From the NCBI GenBank assembly GCA_027081505.1, contig JALWKK010000062.1:1-48663 (forward strand): DNA of 48,663 nucleotides, in the 5' to 3' direction. Origin of the DNA: Flavobacteriaceae bacterium. Its GTDB lineage: Bacteria; Bacteroidota; Bacteroidia; Flavobacteriales; Flavobacteriaceae. Positions within the stretch are counted from its first letter, which is position 1; each line of letters starts with the position of its first letter. Below, piece by piece: positions 32,344 through 42,018 of this stretch. The notes beneath the pieces were generated by a model. That model saw only the letters and a program-made list of their open reading frames with translations, did no database searches and had not been told where the DNA came from. A program made the translations under genes and the position numbers.

Positions 32344-34644
32344 CTACGGCTCTGTAGCTAAGTCTCCTTCTTCAGTTACTTCAACAGAAACTTCTTTTGA
32401 AATGTTTTCGCTACTAGTAGTTGTATTATTCACAGACACTTCTATGTTTTTATTTATTACTTGATTTGTATTCATAGCTGTTCCGGAAGAATGGTTTCCT
32501 AAAAGAGGTGCCATTACCAATCCTACTAAACAAGTAAGTTTAATTAAAATATTCATAGAGGGTCCTGAGGTATCTTTAAAAGGATCTCCAACGGTATCAC
32601 CTGTTACGGCGGCTTTATGAGCATCGCTTCCTTTATACTCCATTTTACCATTAATTTCTACCCCGGCTTCAAACGATTTTTTTGCATTATCCCAAGCACC
32701 TCCGGCATTGTTTTGAAAAATTGCCCACATAACACCACTTACACAAACTCCTGCCATATAGCCTCCCAGAGGCTCTGCACCAAATAATAAACCGATTATA
32801 ACCGGTGTGATGATGGTTAATAAACCGGGTAAGAGCATTTCTTTTAAAGCTGCTTTGGTCGAAATATCAACACATTTTGCATATTCAGGTGTTCCTTTAC
32901 CTTCCATAATTCCGGGGATTTCTCTAAACTGGCGACGTACTTCTTCAACCATTTCCATGGCTGCTTTTCCTACCGATTTCATTGCCATTGCCGAAAACAC
33001 AACGGGTATCATTGCACCAACAAATAACATAGCCAATACATCGGCTTTAAAAATATTAATTCCGTCGATACCCGTAAAAGTAACATACGCAGCAAAAAGA
33101 GCCAGCGCTGTTAGTGCAGCCGAAGCAATTGCAAATCCTTTTCCTACGGCAGCAGTTGTATTACCAACCGAGTCTAAAATATCTGTACGTTCACGCACTT
33201 GAGGATCTAATTCGCTCATTTCTGCCACACCTCCGGCGTTGTCGGCAATAGGTCCAAAGGCATCAATTGCCAATTGCATTCCGGTGGTTGCCATCATTGC
33301 TGATGCGGCAAGTGCCACACCGTAAAATCCGGCTAATTCGTACGATCCATAGATTGCTGCGGCAAATAATATTACCGAAGCAAAAGTAGATTTCATACCT
33401 ACAGCCAAACCTGCGATAATATTTGTAGCAGCTCCGGTAGAACTGTTTTTTACAATATCCATAACCGGTGGTTTTCCCAAACTGGTAAAATAAGCGGTTA
33501 CTACAGATATCAATGCCCCTACCGATAGACCGATACAAGCTGCTCCAAACACATTTATGGATGGGATTTCTTTAAATCCTTCACCAAAAAATTTCATATT
33601 CATTGTTTCGGGTAGCATCCAATTAATTAAGAAGTAACTTGCTATTAAGGTTAAAATAATCGCTGCCCAGTTTCCTATATCTAATGATTTTTGAACTTGT
33701 TTTTCTTTCGCATCATTACCGGATACTTTAACTAGTAATGTTCCGATAATTGAAGCTATAATACCTACACCGGCAATAACAATGGGAAGTAAAATGGGTC
33801 CCATATTGTTAAACAAATCTTGGTGTTGACTTCCGGCAGCTTCGGTAATATCTTTTACCACATAGTTACCTAGTACCATTGCGGCAAGTACGGTTGCAAC
33901 GTAACTACCAAATAAATCGGCTCCCATACCGGCAACATCACCTACATTATCCCCTACATTGTCTGCAATAGTTGCAGGATTTCGGGGGTCATCTTCGGGA
34001 ATACCGGCTTCTACTTTACCTACTAAATCGGCTCCTACATCGGCAGCTTTGGTATAAATACCTCCACCTACACGGGCAAATAATGCAATCGATTCGGCTC
34101 CAAGTGAAAATCCGGCAAGTGTTTCAAGAACCATAGTCATTTCATCATAAAATGGTTTTCCGTTACCTAAAAATTGCCCTAAAAAGAATAGCAACAGTAA
34201 ACTTAATCCTAAAACGGCTAGTCCTGCAACACCTAATCCCATTACGGTACCTCCTCCAAACGAAACTTTAAGAGCTTTGGGTAAACTGGTTTTTGCTGCT
34301 TCGGCAGTACGTGTATTGGCGTCTGTTGCGATACGCATTCCTATATTTCCGGCGGCTGCCGAAAAAACAGCTCCTATAATAAATGCAGGAACAATCATCC
34401 AACTAGTAGTGTCTACCAGTGATGAAATGATGTAAAGCAATACAGAGGCTACTACTACGAAAATTAACAGTAGTCTATATTCTGCATTTAAAAAAGCCAA
34501 AGCGCCTTCTTTGATACTTTTTGAAATAAACTGCATGCGCTCATTACCTGCGGGTTGTTTTTTTACCCAGCTCATTTTTACAAGCATAAAGAGTAAACCT
34601 ACAATCGAAAGTACTATTGGCGCATAGATAGTATATTTTTCCAT
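32344..34644 (-). CDS. hppA: Membrane-bound ion-translocating pyrophosphatase
   Basis: A 766-residue, roughly 16-helix pump that couples PPi hydrolysis to H+ or Na+ export. The substrate-site signatures are present: [20 protein letters not shown], then [20 protein letters not shown], and near the end [14 protein letters not shown]. In [18 protein letters not shown] the alanine and glycine sit where K+-independent enzymes have lysine and threonine, indicating the K+-dependent subfamily; H+ versus Na+ cannot be decided. The extra Thr/Ser/Glu-rich tail (after [11 protein letters not shown]) ends early; see the out-of-frame tail downstream. It lies on the same strand as DUF5686 and pdhB but has its own promoter. 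Confidence 0.96.
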   Translation of the reverse strand: MEKYTIYAPIVLSIVGLLFMLVKMSWVKKQPAGNERMQFISKSIKEGALAFLNAEYRLLLIFVVVASVLLYIISSLVDTTSWMIVPAFIIGAVFSAAAGNIGMRIATDANTRTAEAAKTSLPKALKVSFGGGTVMGLGVAGLAVLGLSLLLLFFLGQFLGNGKPFYDEMTMVLETLAGFSLGAESIALFARVGGGIYTKAADVGADLVGKVEAGIPEDDPRNPATIADNVGDNVGDVAGMGADLFGSYVATVLAAMVLGNYVVKDITEAAGSQHQDLFNNMGPILLPIVIAGVGIIASIIGTLLVKVSGNDAKEKQVQKSLDIGNWAAIILTLIASYFLINWMLPETMNMKFFGEGFKEIPSINVFGAACIGLSVGALISVVTAYFTSLGKPPVMDIVKNSSTGAATNIIAGLAVGMKSTFASVILFAAAIYGSYELAGFYGVALAASAMMATTGMQLAIDAFGPIADNAGGVAEMSELDPQVRERTDILDSVGNTTAAVGKGFAIASAALTALALFAAYVTFTGIDGINIFKADVLAMLFVGAMIPVVFSAMAMKSVGKAAMEMVEEVRRQFREIPGIMEGKGTPEYAKCVDISTKAALKEMLLPGLLTIITPVIIGLLFGAEPLGGYMAGVCVSGVMWAIFQNNAGGAWDNAKKSFEAGVEINGKMEYKGSDAHKAAVTGDTVGDPFKDTSGPSMNILIKLTCLVGLVMAPLLGNHSSGTAMNTNQVINKNIEVSVNNTTTSSENISKEVSVEVTEEGDLATEP

Positions 34645-34684
34645 AAATAATTAGTTAATTAATTTCTCGTTTATTTTTAGCCTG

Positions 34685-34719
34685 CAAAAGTAACAAAATA
34701 GGTTGGGATAGAAAAACAA
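34685..34719 (-). promoter_or_regulatory. Promoter of hppA (TTG ... TACTTTTG)
   Basis: TACTTTTG at 34692-34685 fits TAnnTTTG. A TTG at 34719-34717 lies 24 bases upstream, slightly long for the class. The leader before ATG 34644 would be about 35 bases. Confidence 0.5.
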
Positions 34720-34748
34720 TTTTATAAAATCATCTTTTTTCAGTTTTT

Positions 34749-37229
34749 TTAAAACGAAAAACCAAAAACTCCGGTTACTCCAAATTTTCGAGCATTGGGA
34801 TTAGAAAGGTAATTACCTCGAAAGTTAAAATCCAATCGAAAAACCTTAAAAATATTTCCTACCCCCAAACTCCATTCCCAATAAATATCTTCCGGAGCTT
34901 GATAGCTAATATTGGATGCATTTAACATTCTGTTCTTATCAGAAATTTGCCCGTAAACACCTCTAAAAGAAACTACCTCTCGTAGATTAAGTTTTTTTAG
35001 GAAAGGAATCCTTGAAAATACTCTTCCGCCAAAGTTATGTTGCATATGAAAAGATACATACGTATCACTAACAAATTCATAAAAATCTAATTGGCTAAAG
35101 GTATTGTAAATACTAAAATAGGTTTGGTTTCCTGGGATGGGACTTAATAAACCCAACGGTACTTCACCAAAGGTTTTTCCTGCTTCAACGGTAGTGTATA
35201 ATCTTCCAATTCCACCAATATTCCATGGTTTGGTAAATAATGTTTGAATTTTTTGATACTCAAAATCGCCATTTATAAAATCCTTTATTCCTTTGGTATA
35301 GGATACAAAAAAGGTAGAGAAGTTTCCTTGATTAACCACCATTCGTTCTACTCCATAGCCGGTTGTTTTTCGTTTTGGAGTGTAACTAAGGCTTACCTCA
35401 ACTTCGGGTTGTGTAACTGTAGATTTAATAGTTCCTTGAGGTGTAAAATAATCTAAACTAAAAGTGGGCGATGCAGATTCAAGCGTTCTGTATCTGGTTG
35501 TAATTCGAGTAATAAAGTTTTTTGCAGGTTCTATTTCAAACCCGAAAGTGGTCATTTTAATTTTGGTAAGTTTGTCATTAGCACCAACCGTAAATAAGGC
35601 AGACGAGGCTAAACTTCTGCCAAGTACATCGGACGAGGTGGTTAAACTTGCTCCTGTTTGTTCTATATCGCTGCGGTGTCCGCCAAAAACGATTAATCTT
35701 GTTTTTTTATCGAGTAGTACTTTACCCGAAATACCGAACTTAAATTTTTGGTCTTTAAATCCGTAAGCACCAAAACCTTCGATACGCCAAGGGTCGTTTT
35801 GACCAAAATAGGTTCTGCCTCCGGCACGAAGTCTTAATCCTTCTACTTCATTAAATCCGAAGGTTGAAAAAACAGGTCCGAAATCAAAATTGGAAAACTC
35901 GTAATAACCGCTTGCCAAGGTGGTAGCGAGACTGTATAAATTTTTAAATCTGCGTACGGTTTTTAGGGTATCTAACATTTTGTAAACTCCTTTTTCGTTC
36001 TTGCTCAGGGGTTCCATCCGGTTTTTGTCCCAAAAATCATCGGGTCTGTTTAACACCTCTTCGGTGTAAGGGTCGATTTCTTCTTGTTTGTAAATTTTTT
36101 TATCTTTTTTAACATCAAAAACATAGTTGTTATAAAGCGTAGTACGTTTTCCGTAAATGCCTTTAGATTTTTCTTTTTTTTGCAAACTAAAATCGCTCAT
36201 AAAATAATCGCGAGTAATAAGAAAAACCGAATCATTTAGCACTTCAAATTCTTGCTCGATATAGACATCTCTTACCCAGTTTAGATTGGCACTTTTTGAT
36301 GCTTGCAGATTTATTTCTTTAATTGCCCAAGTGGTATCATTAACCCAAAAATCGCCTTTAAAAGTAAGTTCGTTTTTGCGTCTCGGGTAATACACAATGT
36401 TGTAACACCATTTGTTATCGATATAGGCACTGTCCAGCAATACATAATTATAAACACCAATTCCGGTACGGGATAACGGGCTGGTAAAGGCTTTGTCAAA
36501 AAACTTTAAATAGTTGTCGTACACATTGTAATTGCTGTACAAATCCTTTACAAAAGCAATAAGCGCTTGGTTGTTTTGAAATCCGGAATTTTTATTACCG
36601 ATAATCTCTTCTTTTTTTTGTTTTAACTCATTATCGCCGTATACTTTAGAGAAGGTTTCATTAATAAAAATAGGCAGGTATGTTTTTCCGGTTATTTTTG
36701 ATGTATCGGTTTGATCAAAAATAAACTCCATTCCTCTAAATATTTTATTTTTTATTAATGCGGAGTCTATGGTATTCAAATCAAATTCTATTTTTTCGTA
36801 TTTGTCGTATTGGTATTGTTTAAATTTTTTAACACCGTTTTCTCTTCGATGTTTCCAGATTTTTCGAAGGATATCAATTGCGGGATTGTTTTTCTTAGGT
36901 TGTTTTCCTGAAATAATTACAACTTCATCTAATGATGCGGCTTCTTCTTCTAAAGTAATTATCATATCAAAAGAAACCTTTTTAGAAAGGTTTAACTCTT
37001 TTTCTTTATAACCAACAAAAGATATTATTAATGTGTTATAATCATCGTCACTTTCTAAATAAAATTTTCCGGTTTCATCGGTAATGGTGCCAATAGTTGA
37101 TCCTTTAAAGAAAACATTGGCGTAGGCAATAGGTTCTTCTGTACTATCTTGTACCACACCGCTAACTTTTGTTTGGGAGTAAACAAAGGAAGTTAAAAGC
37201 AATATAAATACATAGAAACTATGTTTCAT
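34749..37229 (-). CDS. DUF5686 outer-membrane protein with carboxypeptidase-like N-terminal domain
   Basis: An 826-residue protein with signal MKHSFYVFILLLTSFVYSQ. Residues 20-105 are a CarboxypepD_reg-like beta-sandwich: KVSGVVQDSTEEPIAYANVF, TITDETGKFYLE, LIISFVGYKEKEL. Such a domain is the usual prelude of Bacteroidota outer-membrane proteins. The rest matches DUF5686: IDILRKIWKHRRENGVKKFK, then many alternating strands up to the terminal FGVTGVFGFSF, which ends in Phe like an outer-membrane barrel. No TonB-plug domain is evident. It lies 60 bp behind pdhB on the same strand. Function is unknown; some role in the surface or its transport is likely. Confidence 0.9.
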   Translation of the reverse strand: MKHSFYVFILLLTSFVYSQTKVSGVVQDSTEEPIAYANVFFKGSTIGTITDETGKFYLESDDDYNTLIISFVGYKEKELNLSKKVSFDMIITLEEEAASLDEVVIISGKQPKKNNPAIDILRKIWKHRRENGVKKFKQYQYDKYEKIEFDLNTIDSALIKNKIFRGMEFIFDQTDTSKITGKTYLPIFINETFSKVYGDNELKQKKEEIIGNKNSGFQNNQALIAFVKDLYSNYNVYDNYLKFFDKAFTSPLSRTGIGVYNYVLLDSAYIDNKWCYNIVYYPRRKNELTFKGDFWVNDTTWAIKEINLQASKSANLNWVRDVYIEQEFEVLNDSVFLITRDYFMSDFSLQKKEKSKGIYGKRTTLYNNYVFDVKKDKKIYKQEEIDPYTEEVLNRPDDFWDKNRMEPLSKNEKGVYKMLDTLKTVRRFKNLYSLATTLASGYYEFSNFDFGPVFSTFGFNEVEGLRLRAGGRTYFGQNDPWRIEGFGAYGFKDQKFKFGISGKVLLDKKTRLIVFGGHRSDIEQTGASLTTSSDVLGRSLASSALFTVGANDKLTKIKMTTFGFEIEPAKNFITRITTRYRTLESASPTFSLDYFTPQGTIKSTVTQPEVEVSLSYTPKRKTTGYGVERMVVNQGNFSTFFVSYTKGIKDFINGDFEYQKIQTLFTKPWNIGGIGRLYTTVEAGKTFGEVPLGLLSPIPGNQTYFSIYNTFSQLDFYEFVSDTYVSFHMQHNFGGRVFSRIPFLKKLNLREVVSFRGVYGQISDKNRMLNASNISYQAPEDIYWEWSLGVGNIFKVFRLDFNFRGNYLSNPNARKFGVTGVFGFSF

Positions 37230-37289
37230 TTATTTAAAAATTTGTACAAGTTATGGTTGGTTGGAATTTAAAAAAGTAAGAAACAAAGC

Positions 37290-38270
37290 TTAATTTTTGT
37301 ACAATACTTTTTTTACTGTTTTAACAACATCATTACTGTTGGGTAGCCACTCTTCTAATAAAACCGGTGAAAACGGTGCCGGTGTATCTGCGGTGTTTAA
37401 TTTTTCGACGGGTGCATCCAGATAATCAAAGGCTTGTTTTTGTACCTGATAGGTGATTTCGGTCGCTACATTCCCGAAGGGCCAAGCTTCTTCCAGAATA
37501 ACCAATCGATTGGTTTTTTTTACCGACTCAATAATGGTTTTATGATCCATTGGGCGTATGGTACGTAAATCTATAATTTCACATTCAATACCTTGTTCCG
37601 AAAGTTCATCGGCGGCTTTATACGCTTCTTTAATTATTTTTCCGAACGAAACGATTGTTACATCCTTTCCTTTACGTTTAATATCTGCAACTCCAAGCGG
37701 TATAAGGTATTCACCTTCGGGAATTTCACCCTTATCACCATACATTTGTTCGCTTTCCATAAAGATTACCGGATCGTCGTCTCTAATGGCACTTTTTAGC
37801 AAACCTTTCGCATCCTTAGGATTACTGGGTACTACCACTTTTAATCCGGGTGTATTGGCGTACCAATTTTCGAACGATTGTGAGTGAGTTGCAGCCAATT
37901 GTCCGGCAGAACCGGTGGGTCCTCTAAAAACGATTGGTATATTAAATTGTCCGCCACTCATTTGGCGCATTTTAGCAGCGTTGTTGATAATTTGGTCTAT
38001 GGCTACCAGTGAGAAATTAAAAGTCATAAACTCCACGATTGGTCTGTTTCCGTTCATAGCAGATCCGATTGCAATTCCTGAAAATCCTGCTTCGGAAATT
38101 GGTGTATCAATCACTCTCTTTGCCCCGAACTCGTCTAACATACCCTTACTTGCTTTATACGCTCCGTTGTATTGTGCTACTTCTTCTCCCATTAAGAAGA
38201 CGCTTTGGTCTCTTCGCATTTCTTCGCTCATTGCTTCAGCTATTGCTTCTCTAAATTGTACCGTTTTCAT
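37290..38270 (-). CDS. pdhB: Pyruvate dehydrogenase E1 component, beta subunit
   Basis: A 326-residue E1-beta subunit: MKTVQFREAIAEAMSEEMRR, VFLMGEEVAQYNGAYKASKG with the ThDP-activating Glu, DTPISEAGFSGIAIGSAM, VFRGPTGSAGQLAATHSQSF, and the C-terminal transketolase-like domain (CEIIDLRTIRPMDHKTI). With E1-alpha it decarboxylates pyruvate and acetylates the E2 lipoyl arm, making acetyl-CoA. The alpha and E2 genes are not beside it, as is normal in Flavobacteriaceae. A TATTTTTG -7 box lies 48 bp upstream. Confidence 0.95.
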   Translation of the reverse strand: MKTVQFREAIAEAMSEEMRRDQSVFLMGEEVAQYNGAYKASKGMLDEFGAKRVIDTPISEAGFSGIAIGSAMNGNRPIVEFMTFNFSLVAIDQIINNAAKMRQMSGGQFNIPIVFRGPTGSAGQLAATHSQSFENWYANTPGLKVVVPSNPKDAKGLLKSAIRDDDPVIFMESEQMYGDKGEIPEGEYLIPLGVADIKRKGKDVTIVSFGKIIKEAYKAADELSEQGIECEIIDLRTIRPMDHKTIIESVKKTNRLVILEEAWPFGNVATEITYQVQKQAFDYLDAPVEKLNTADTPAPFSPVLLEEWLPNSNDVVKTVKKVLYKN

Positions 38271-38317
38271 ACAAATATTTTTTTTTAGTTTGTTTCCTTT
38301 TACTAAAAATAAGAAAG

Positions 38318-38325
38318 CAAAAATA
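38318..38325 (-). promoter_or_regulatory. -7 box (TATTTTTG) of pdhB
   Basis: TATTTTTG on the minus strand fits TAnnTTTG, 47 bases before ATG 38270. No clear -33 TTG at the usual distance was found. Confidence 0.4.
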
Positions 38326-38521
38326 CTATTATTTTCTTTAGTTTAAGTGTTTTTAATAACGAACTTGATTAATCTCTAAATTTGATATTTCTTTTCTACA
38401 AAAAACATCAAATTTAAAGTTCCACAAATCTACAAGTCAGCATCTTAAATTTACTTGCAGGATATACCTAAATTAAGGAAATATAAAAATACCTACCTGA
38501 AAACATTTAATTTTGGTATCT

Positions 38522-38537
38522 TGGCACGAATTTTGAC
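38522..38537 (+). promoter_or_regulatory. Sigma-54-like -24/-12 element before the first LPP20-like lipoprotein
   Basis: TGGCACGAATTTTGAC has a perfect -24 half (TGGCACG) and a -12 half TTGA instead of TTGC, at the exact sigma-54 spacing (GG to G, 12 bases). It lies 22 bp before ATG 38560. The A-for-C change at the -12 position weakens the call. Confidence 0.5.
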
Positions 38538-38559
38538 CAAAACACGTAAACTAAAAAAT

Positions 38560-39147
38560 ATGAAAAAAAATAACTTCTCAAGAGTATTAGCAGCAACGAT
38601 ACTATTAATACTGGTTGCCTCTTGCAATTCAAAAAAGAGAGCTATAGAAAAAAACGTGAAACAAAGAGGTGAAGTTTTGATTGAAAATTACTGCTCCGGA
38701 AAAGACTATTCTTCCACCAATAAAATATTTAGAGCAAATGCCATAGGAGAAAGCTCTGACCAAATGGTAGCAAAGAAAAAAGCCCGGTCAAATGCACAAG
38801 CGGAATTAGCCAAAACAATCAGCTCTACCATGAAAATTGTAGGTGATAATTTTGTTAAATCATCTGAATTTAATAACAAAGAAGAGCTTACAGAAACTTT
38901 CAATGAAATGACCCGAACTATTGTTGATCAAGAACTAACCGGAGCAATTAAAATTTGCGAAAAGTTTACCAAGACTCCTGAAGGGAATTACAAGTGTTAC
39001 CTAGCTCTTGAATTATCCGGAGAAAAAATTGTAACAAAATACAACGAAAGACTATCCAAAAACGAACAGATAAAAGCCGATTATAATTACGAAAAGTTTA
39101 AAGAAACTTTTGAAAAAGAAATGGAAAAACTGTCCAACAGGCAATAG
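38560..39147 (+). CDS. LPP20-like lipoprotein
   Basis: A 195-residue protein from ATG 38560 (MKKNNFSRVLAATILLILVASC, lipidated Cys22). The frame is open from 38455, but those codons precede the promoter. The central part, FRANAIGESSDQMVAKKKAR followed by SNAQAELAKTISSTM, matches the alanine-spaced helix of LPP20-type lipoproteins (the FlgO/FlgP and Helicobacter LPP20 superfamily), although no W-x-x-x-P motif is seen here. It has a charged coiled C-terminus (EKFKETFEKEMEKLSNRQ). It precedes another LPP20-like lipoprotein by 182 bp. In flavobacteria the role of these proteins is unknown; in other phyla relatives sit at the outer membrane around the flagellum. Confidence 0.75.
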   Translation: MKKNNFSRVLAATILLILVASCNSKKRAIEKNVKQRGEVLIENYCSGKDYSSTNKIFRANAIGESSDQMVAKKKARSNAQAELAKTISSTMKIVGDNFVKSSEFNNKEELTETFNEMTRTIVDQELTGAIKICEKFTKTPEGNYKCYLALELSGEKIVTKYNERLSKNEQIKADYNYEKFKETFEKEMEKLSNRQ

Positions 39148-39329
39148 TCATTAATTAACCTTTATAGTCATACGGTTTTTATTTTTAACAAACCAAAGTT
39201 GCTGTGCAATTATCGCTACTTTGGTAGAAATATATATAACAATAAAGAGTCAATATCAAAATTCTTTAGACCAAAAAATCGGTCGATATAAAAATACTTG
39301 ACTCATTGTTTCACTTGCAAAATAATACA

Positions 39330-40844
39330 ATGGATAAATTAGCTCACACGCATTATATTCGAAAAAAACACAAAACACAAAACAAAACGTCTTTCCCTTT
39401 TAACAAACTATTTTTCTTGAGTGTGTTTTTTCTTTTGGTGTCCTGCTCTTCTTCAAAAAAAATAGCAGATTACTCCAATGCTCCAAATTGGGTAAAAGAA
39501 CATCCAGTCTCGCAAGATTACTATATAGGAATTGGTGTAGCTCAAAAAACAAGAAACAAAGATTTTAGAGAACAAGCCAAAAAAAATGCCTACGCAGAAA
39601 TATCTTCGGAAATTTCAGTTTACATATCAAATAACTCTATTCTAAAACAACAAGAAACCAATGGCAGACTTAAAGAGATGTATAACAACTCTTTAAAAAC
39701 ATACAGTAATAATGAGCTGAAAGGTTCTAAAAAAGTTGCTAGATGGGAGAACAAAACCGAATATTGGGTCTATTACAGATTAAGCAAAGAAAGCGTAGAA
39801 AAACACAGAAAGAAAGCTGTAGAGGATGCTTTGTTGAGTTTAAAACAAGCCTTAAAATATGATAAAGAAAATGATTACAACAGAGCAATATCATCGTATG
39901 TTCTTTCTCTTTCTGCTATCAAGCATCATCTGGGTCAACGATTAAAAGCAGAGCTAAATGGCGAAACCATTTTTATTGGACAATATATATTAGACAGTTA
40001 CAGAGAACTTATATCTAGCGTAAGACTGTCCTACAAAAAAGATAAGGAACTAATGTTTACAAACCAAGAAATGATAGAACCTTTAGAAATTACTCTAACC
40101 AGAAACAACGTGGGACTAAAAAATGTTCCTCTAAAGATATTTTCAACCGACTTTATTTACAAAGGTAGTTTTAGATCTAATGAGTTTGGAGTGGTACACT
40201 TACCACCAGTAAAGGCAAACACTCATAAAAACACGGCATCCATATCACTATCTATGGACATTGATAAAATGTTGGAAGAATCAGGAGCAAGTGATTTGGT
40301 TAAAGAACTCTTAAAAAACTTTGAAACAACCCGACTAATACTAAATTTCGAATCCTCTTTATCAAATGTAGAAAAACCTAAAAAAATAGGCAAAACTATT
40401 TTTGACGGAATAAATAAAAGTATCGAGTTTATCGAAACTATAAACAAAACATTTCATGGACATACAATTTTAAAAAAATTGACAAACCCTGTCAGAAAAA
40501 CAAACCCTATCAGAGTAATTTCAAGAACAAATAATACACCAATAAGAGCAAATGAAATTCAGGAACTCCTATCTGTTCTAAACAACGAAAACTATGAAAA
40601 CGATAAGTTAAGCTCTATAGCCAACTATTTGGCATTTAGACAAAAAAAATACACAACATCTTCCTTAATAAAAGTAGCAAGTAAATTTAGATTTGAAAAC
40701 AACAAATTAGATTTTGCTAAATTAGCCTATAAATATGCCATAGACAAAGAAAACTATTATTTGATGAACTCTATTTTTAGCTTTCGATTCTCAAGAGAAG
40801 CACTAAACAATTTTATTAAACATTATCAAACACTTGGCAGATAA
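39330..40844 (+). CDS. Larger LPP20-like lipoprotein
   Basis: A 504-residue protein from ATG 39330. The lipobox LLVSC gives Cys39 after an unusually long basic N-terminus (RKKHKTQNKT), so the true start may be later. The LPP20-like part (about 48-155) shows APNWVKEHPVSQDYYIGIGV, then FREQAKKNAYAEISSEISVY and TEYWVYYRLSKESVEKHRKK. A helical segment with repeated-tract character follows (ALKYDKENDYNRAISSYVLS, TPR-like), then a beta-rich region (LEITLTRNNVGLKNVPLKIF) like an Ig-like or carboxypeptidase-type insertion, and a helical end. The combination suggests a periplasmic scaffold. The partner is likely the smaller LPP20-like protein upstream. Confidence 0.72.
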   Translation: MDKLAHTHYIRKKHKTQNKTSFPFNKLFFLSVFFLLVSCSSSKKIADYSNAPNWVKEHPVSQDYYIGIGVAQKTRNKDFREQAKKNAYAEISSEISVYISNNSILKQQETNGRLKEMYNNSLKTYSNNELKGSKKVARWENKTEYWVYYRLSKESVEKHRKKAVEDALLSLKQALKYDKENDYNRAISSYVLSLSAIKHHLGQRLKAELNGETIFIGQYILDSYRELISSVRLSYKKDKELMFTNQEMIEPLEITLTRNNVGLKNVPLKIFSTDFIYKGSFRSNEFGVVHLPPVKANTHKNTASISLSMDIDKMLEESGASDLVKELLKNFETTRLILNFESSLSNVEKPKKIGKTIFDGINKSIEFIETINKTFHGHTILKKLTNPVRKTNPIRVISRTNNTPIRANEIQELLSVLNNENYENDKLSSIANYLAFRQKKYTTSSLIKVASKFRFENNKLDFAKLAYKYAIDKENYYLMNSIFSFRFSREALNNFIKHYQTLGR

Positions 40845-41181
40845 AAATAACCGTACTTTACGCGTACCGTTAAGGACTCTAGTATGCTTTTAGAAATATC
40901 CCTAACACCTAAACAGTTAAGATTTAGTTTTTCAACGGGTTTGCATTTTAACACCTATTCTTAATATAAAATAATCCAAAACTATTTTATACTTTAGAAT
41001 GGTTAATGCCGTTACAGAATGAAAATAGTTCAATGAGAGAACTTGAAATTGAACTATATTGAATTCGATTCGTATTCGGTATAAACTTTCATAACAGCGT
41101 TGTCTTGCCTTGAGACAAAAAAACTTTCGGTATAAGGCACAAGCCCATTTCTGAAAACATTTTCAATAAATCATAAAAAAA
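40845..41181. other. Gene-free spacer before the etf operon
   Basis: No convincing gene is seen on either strand. A short minus-strand frame ending at about 41057 reads NGLVPYTESFFVSRQDNAVM and then KVYTEYESNSI-stop. It looks protein-like but has no start and no recognised family, so it may be a decayed tail of a lost gene. The stretch ends where the palindrome before etfB begins. Confidence 0.4.
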
Positions 41182-41199
41182 TATTATGCGTGCATAGTA
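41182..41199. promoter_or_regulatory. Palindrome before etfB matching the marR operator
   Basis: TATTATGCGTGCATAGTA is the same 18-bp palindrome found at 24097-24114, differing at one arm base when read on the other strand. It lies 19 bp before a TACCTTCG -7-like box (41219-41226) and so at the -33 position of the etf promoter. A shared MarR-type regulator is the simplest explanation. Confidence 0.7.
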
Positions 41200-41264
41200 A
41201 AAATTAGGAATTTATCCGTACCTTCGTACCTTGAAAATTTGACTTTTAAAAATACCTGAAAAAA

Positions 41265-42005
41265 ATGAAAATATTAGTTTGCATTAGCCATGTACCGGAC
41301 ACAACTTCCAAGATTAATTTCACCGAAGAAGATACTCGTTTTGATACAAACGGCGTTCAATTTGTAATCAACCCCAACGATGAATACGGACTTACTCGTG
41401 CCATCTGGTTTAAAGAAAAACAAGGAGCTACCGTTCATGTTGTAAATGTCGGCGGACAAGAAACAGAACCTACACTTAGAAAAGCGCTTGCCATAGGAGC
41501 CGACGAAGCCATTAGAGTTAACACTACACCAAGCGACAGTTTTTATGTAGCCAACCAACTTGCTGCCGTAGTGAAAGAGGAAAACTATGATTTAATATTT
41601 GCCGGTCGCGAATCCATAGATTATAACGGAGGATCCGTTCCCGGAATGCTGGCTAAACTTACCGGAAGCAACTTTGTAAACACCTGTATCGGTATTGAGG
41701 TAGAAGGTGATAAAGTTACCGCTACAAGAGAAATTGACGGTGGTAAAGAAACGCTAAGCACTTCTTTTCCTTTAGTTCTTGGCGCTCAAAAAGGATTGGT
41801 GCAAGAAGCCGATTTAAAAATACCTAATATGCGAGGTATTATGCAAGCACGAACCAAACCACTTCACGTAAAAGACGCTGTTGACGCACCTCAATTAACA
41901 CAAATTGTGAAATTCGAAAAACCGGCACCTAAAGGAGCCGTTAAATTAGCCGGCAGTGTGGACGAATTAATTGATTTACTCCATAACGAAGCAAAAGTAA
42001 TTTAA
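41265..42005 (+). CDS. etfB: Electron transfer flavoprotein, beta subunit
   Basis: A 246-residue protein with the ETF-beta pattern: MKILVCISHVPDTTSKI at the start, VINPNDEYGLTRAIWF, EPTLRKALAIGADEAIRV, DLIFAGRESIDYNGGSVPGM (nucleotide-site loop) and the FixA-type signature LVLGAQKGLVQEADLKIPNM. ETF carries electrons from acyl-CoA dehydrogenases such as the FadE encoded upstream to the respiratory chain. It lies 13 bp before etfA. The upstream palindrome links it to the fad regulator. Confidence 0.96.
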   Translation: MKILVCISHVPDTTSKINFTEEDTRFDTNGVQFVINPNDEYGLTRAIWFKEKQGATVHVVNVGGQETEPTLRKALAIGADEAIRVNTTPSDSFYVANQLAAVVKEENYDLIFAGRESIDYNGGSVPGMLAKLTGSNFVNTCIGIEVEGDKVTATREIDGGKETLSTSFPLVLGAQKGLVQEADLKIPNMRGIMQARTKPLHVKDAVDAPQLTQIVKFEKPAPKGAVKLAGSVDELIDLLHNEAKVI

Positions 42006-42018
42006 TATAAATAACATT

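Noticed and set aside
32330-32400. Programmed frameshift in hppA
   Set aside because: No slippery heptamer or strong downstream structure was seen; a simple mutation or base error explains the data better.
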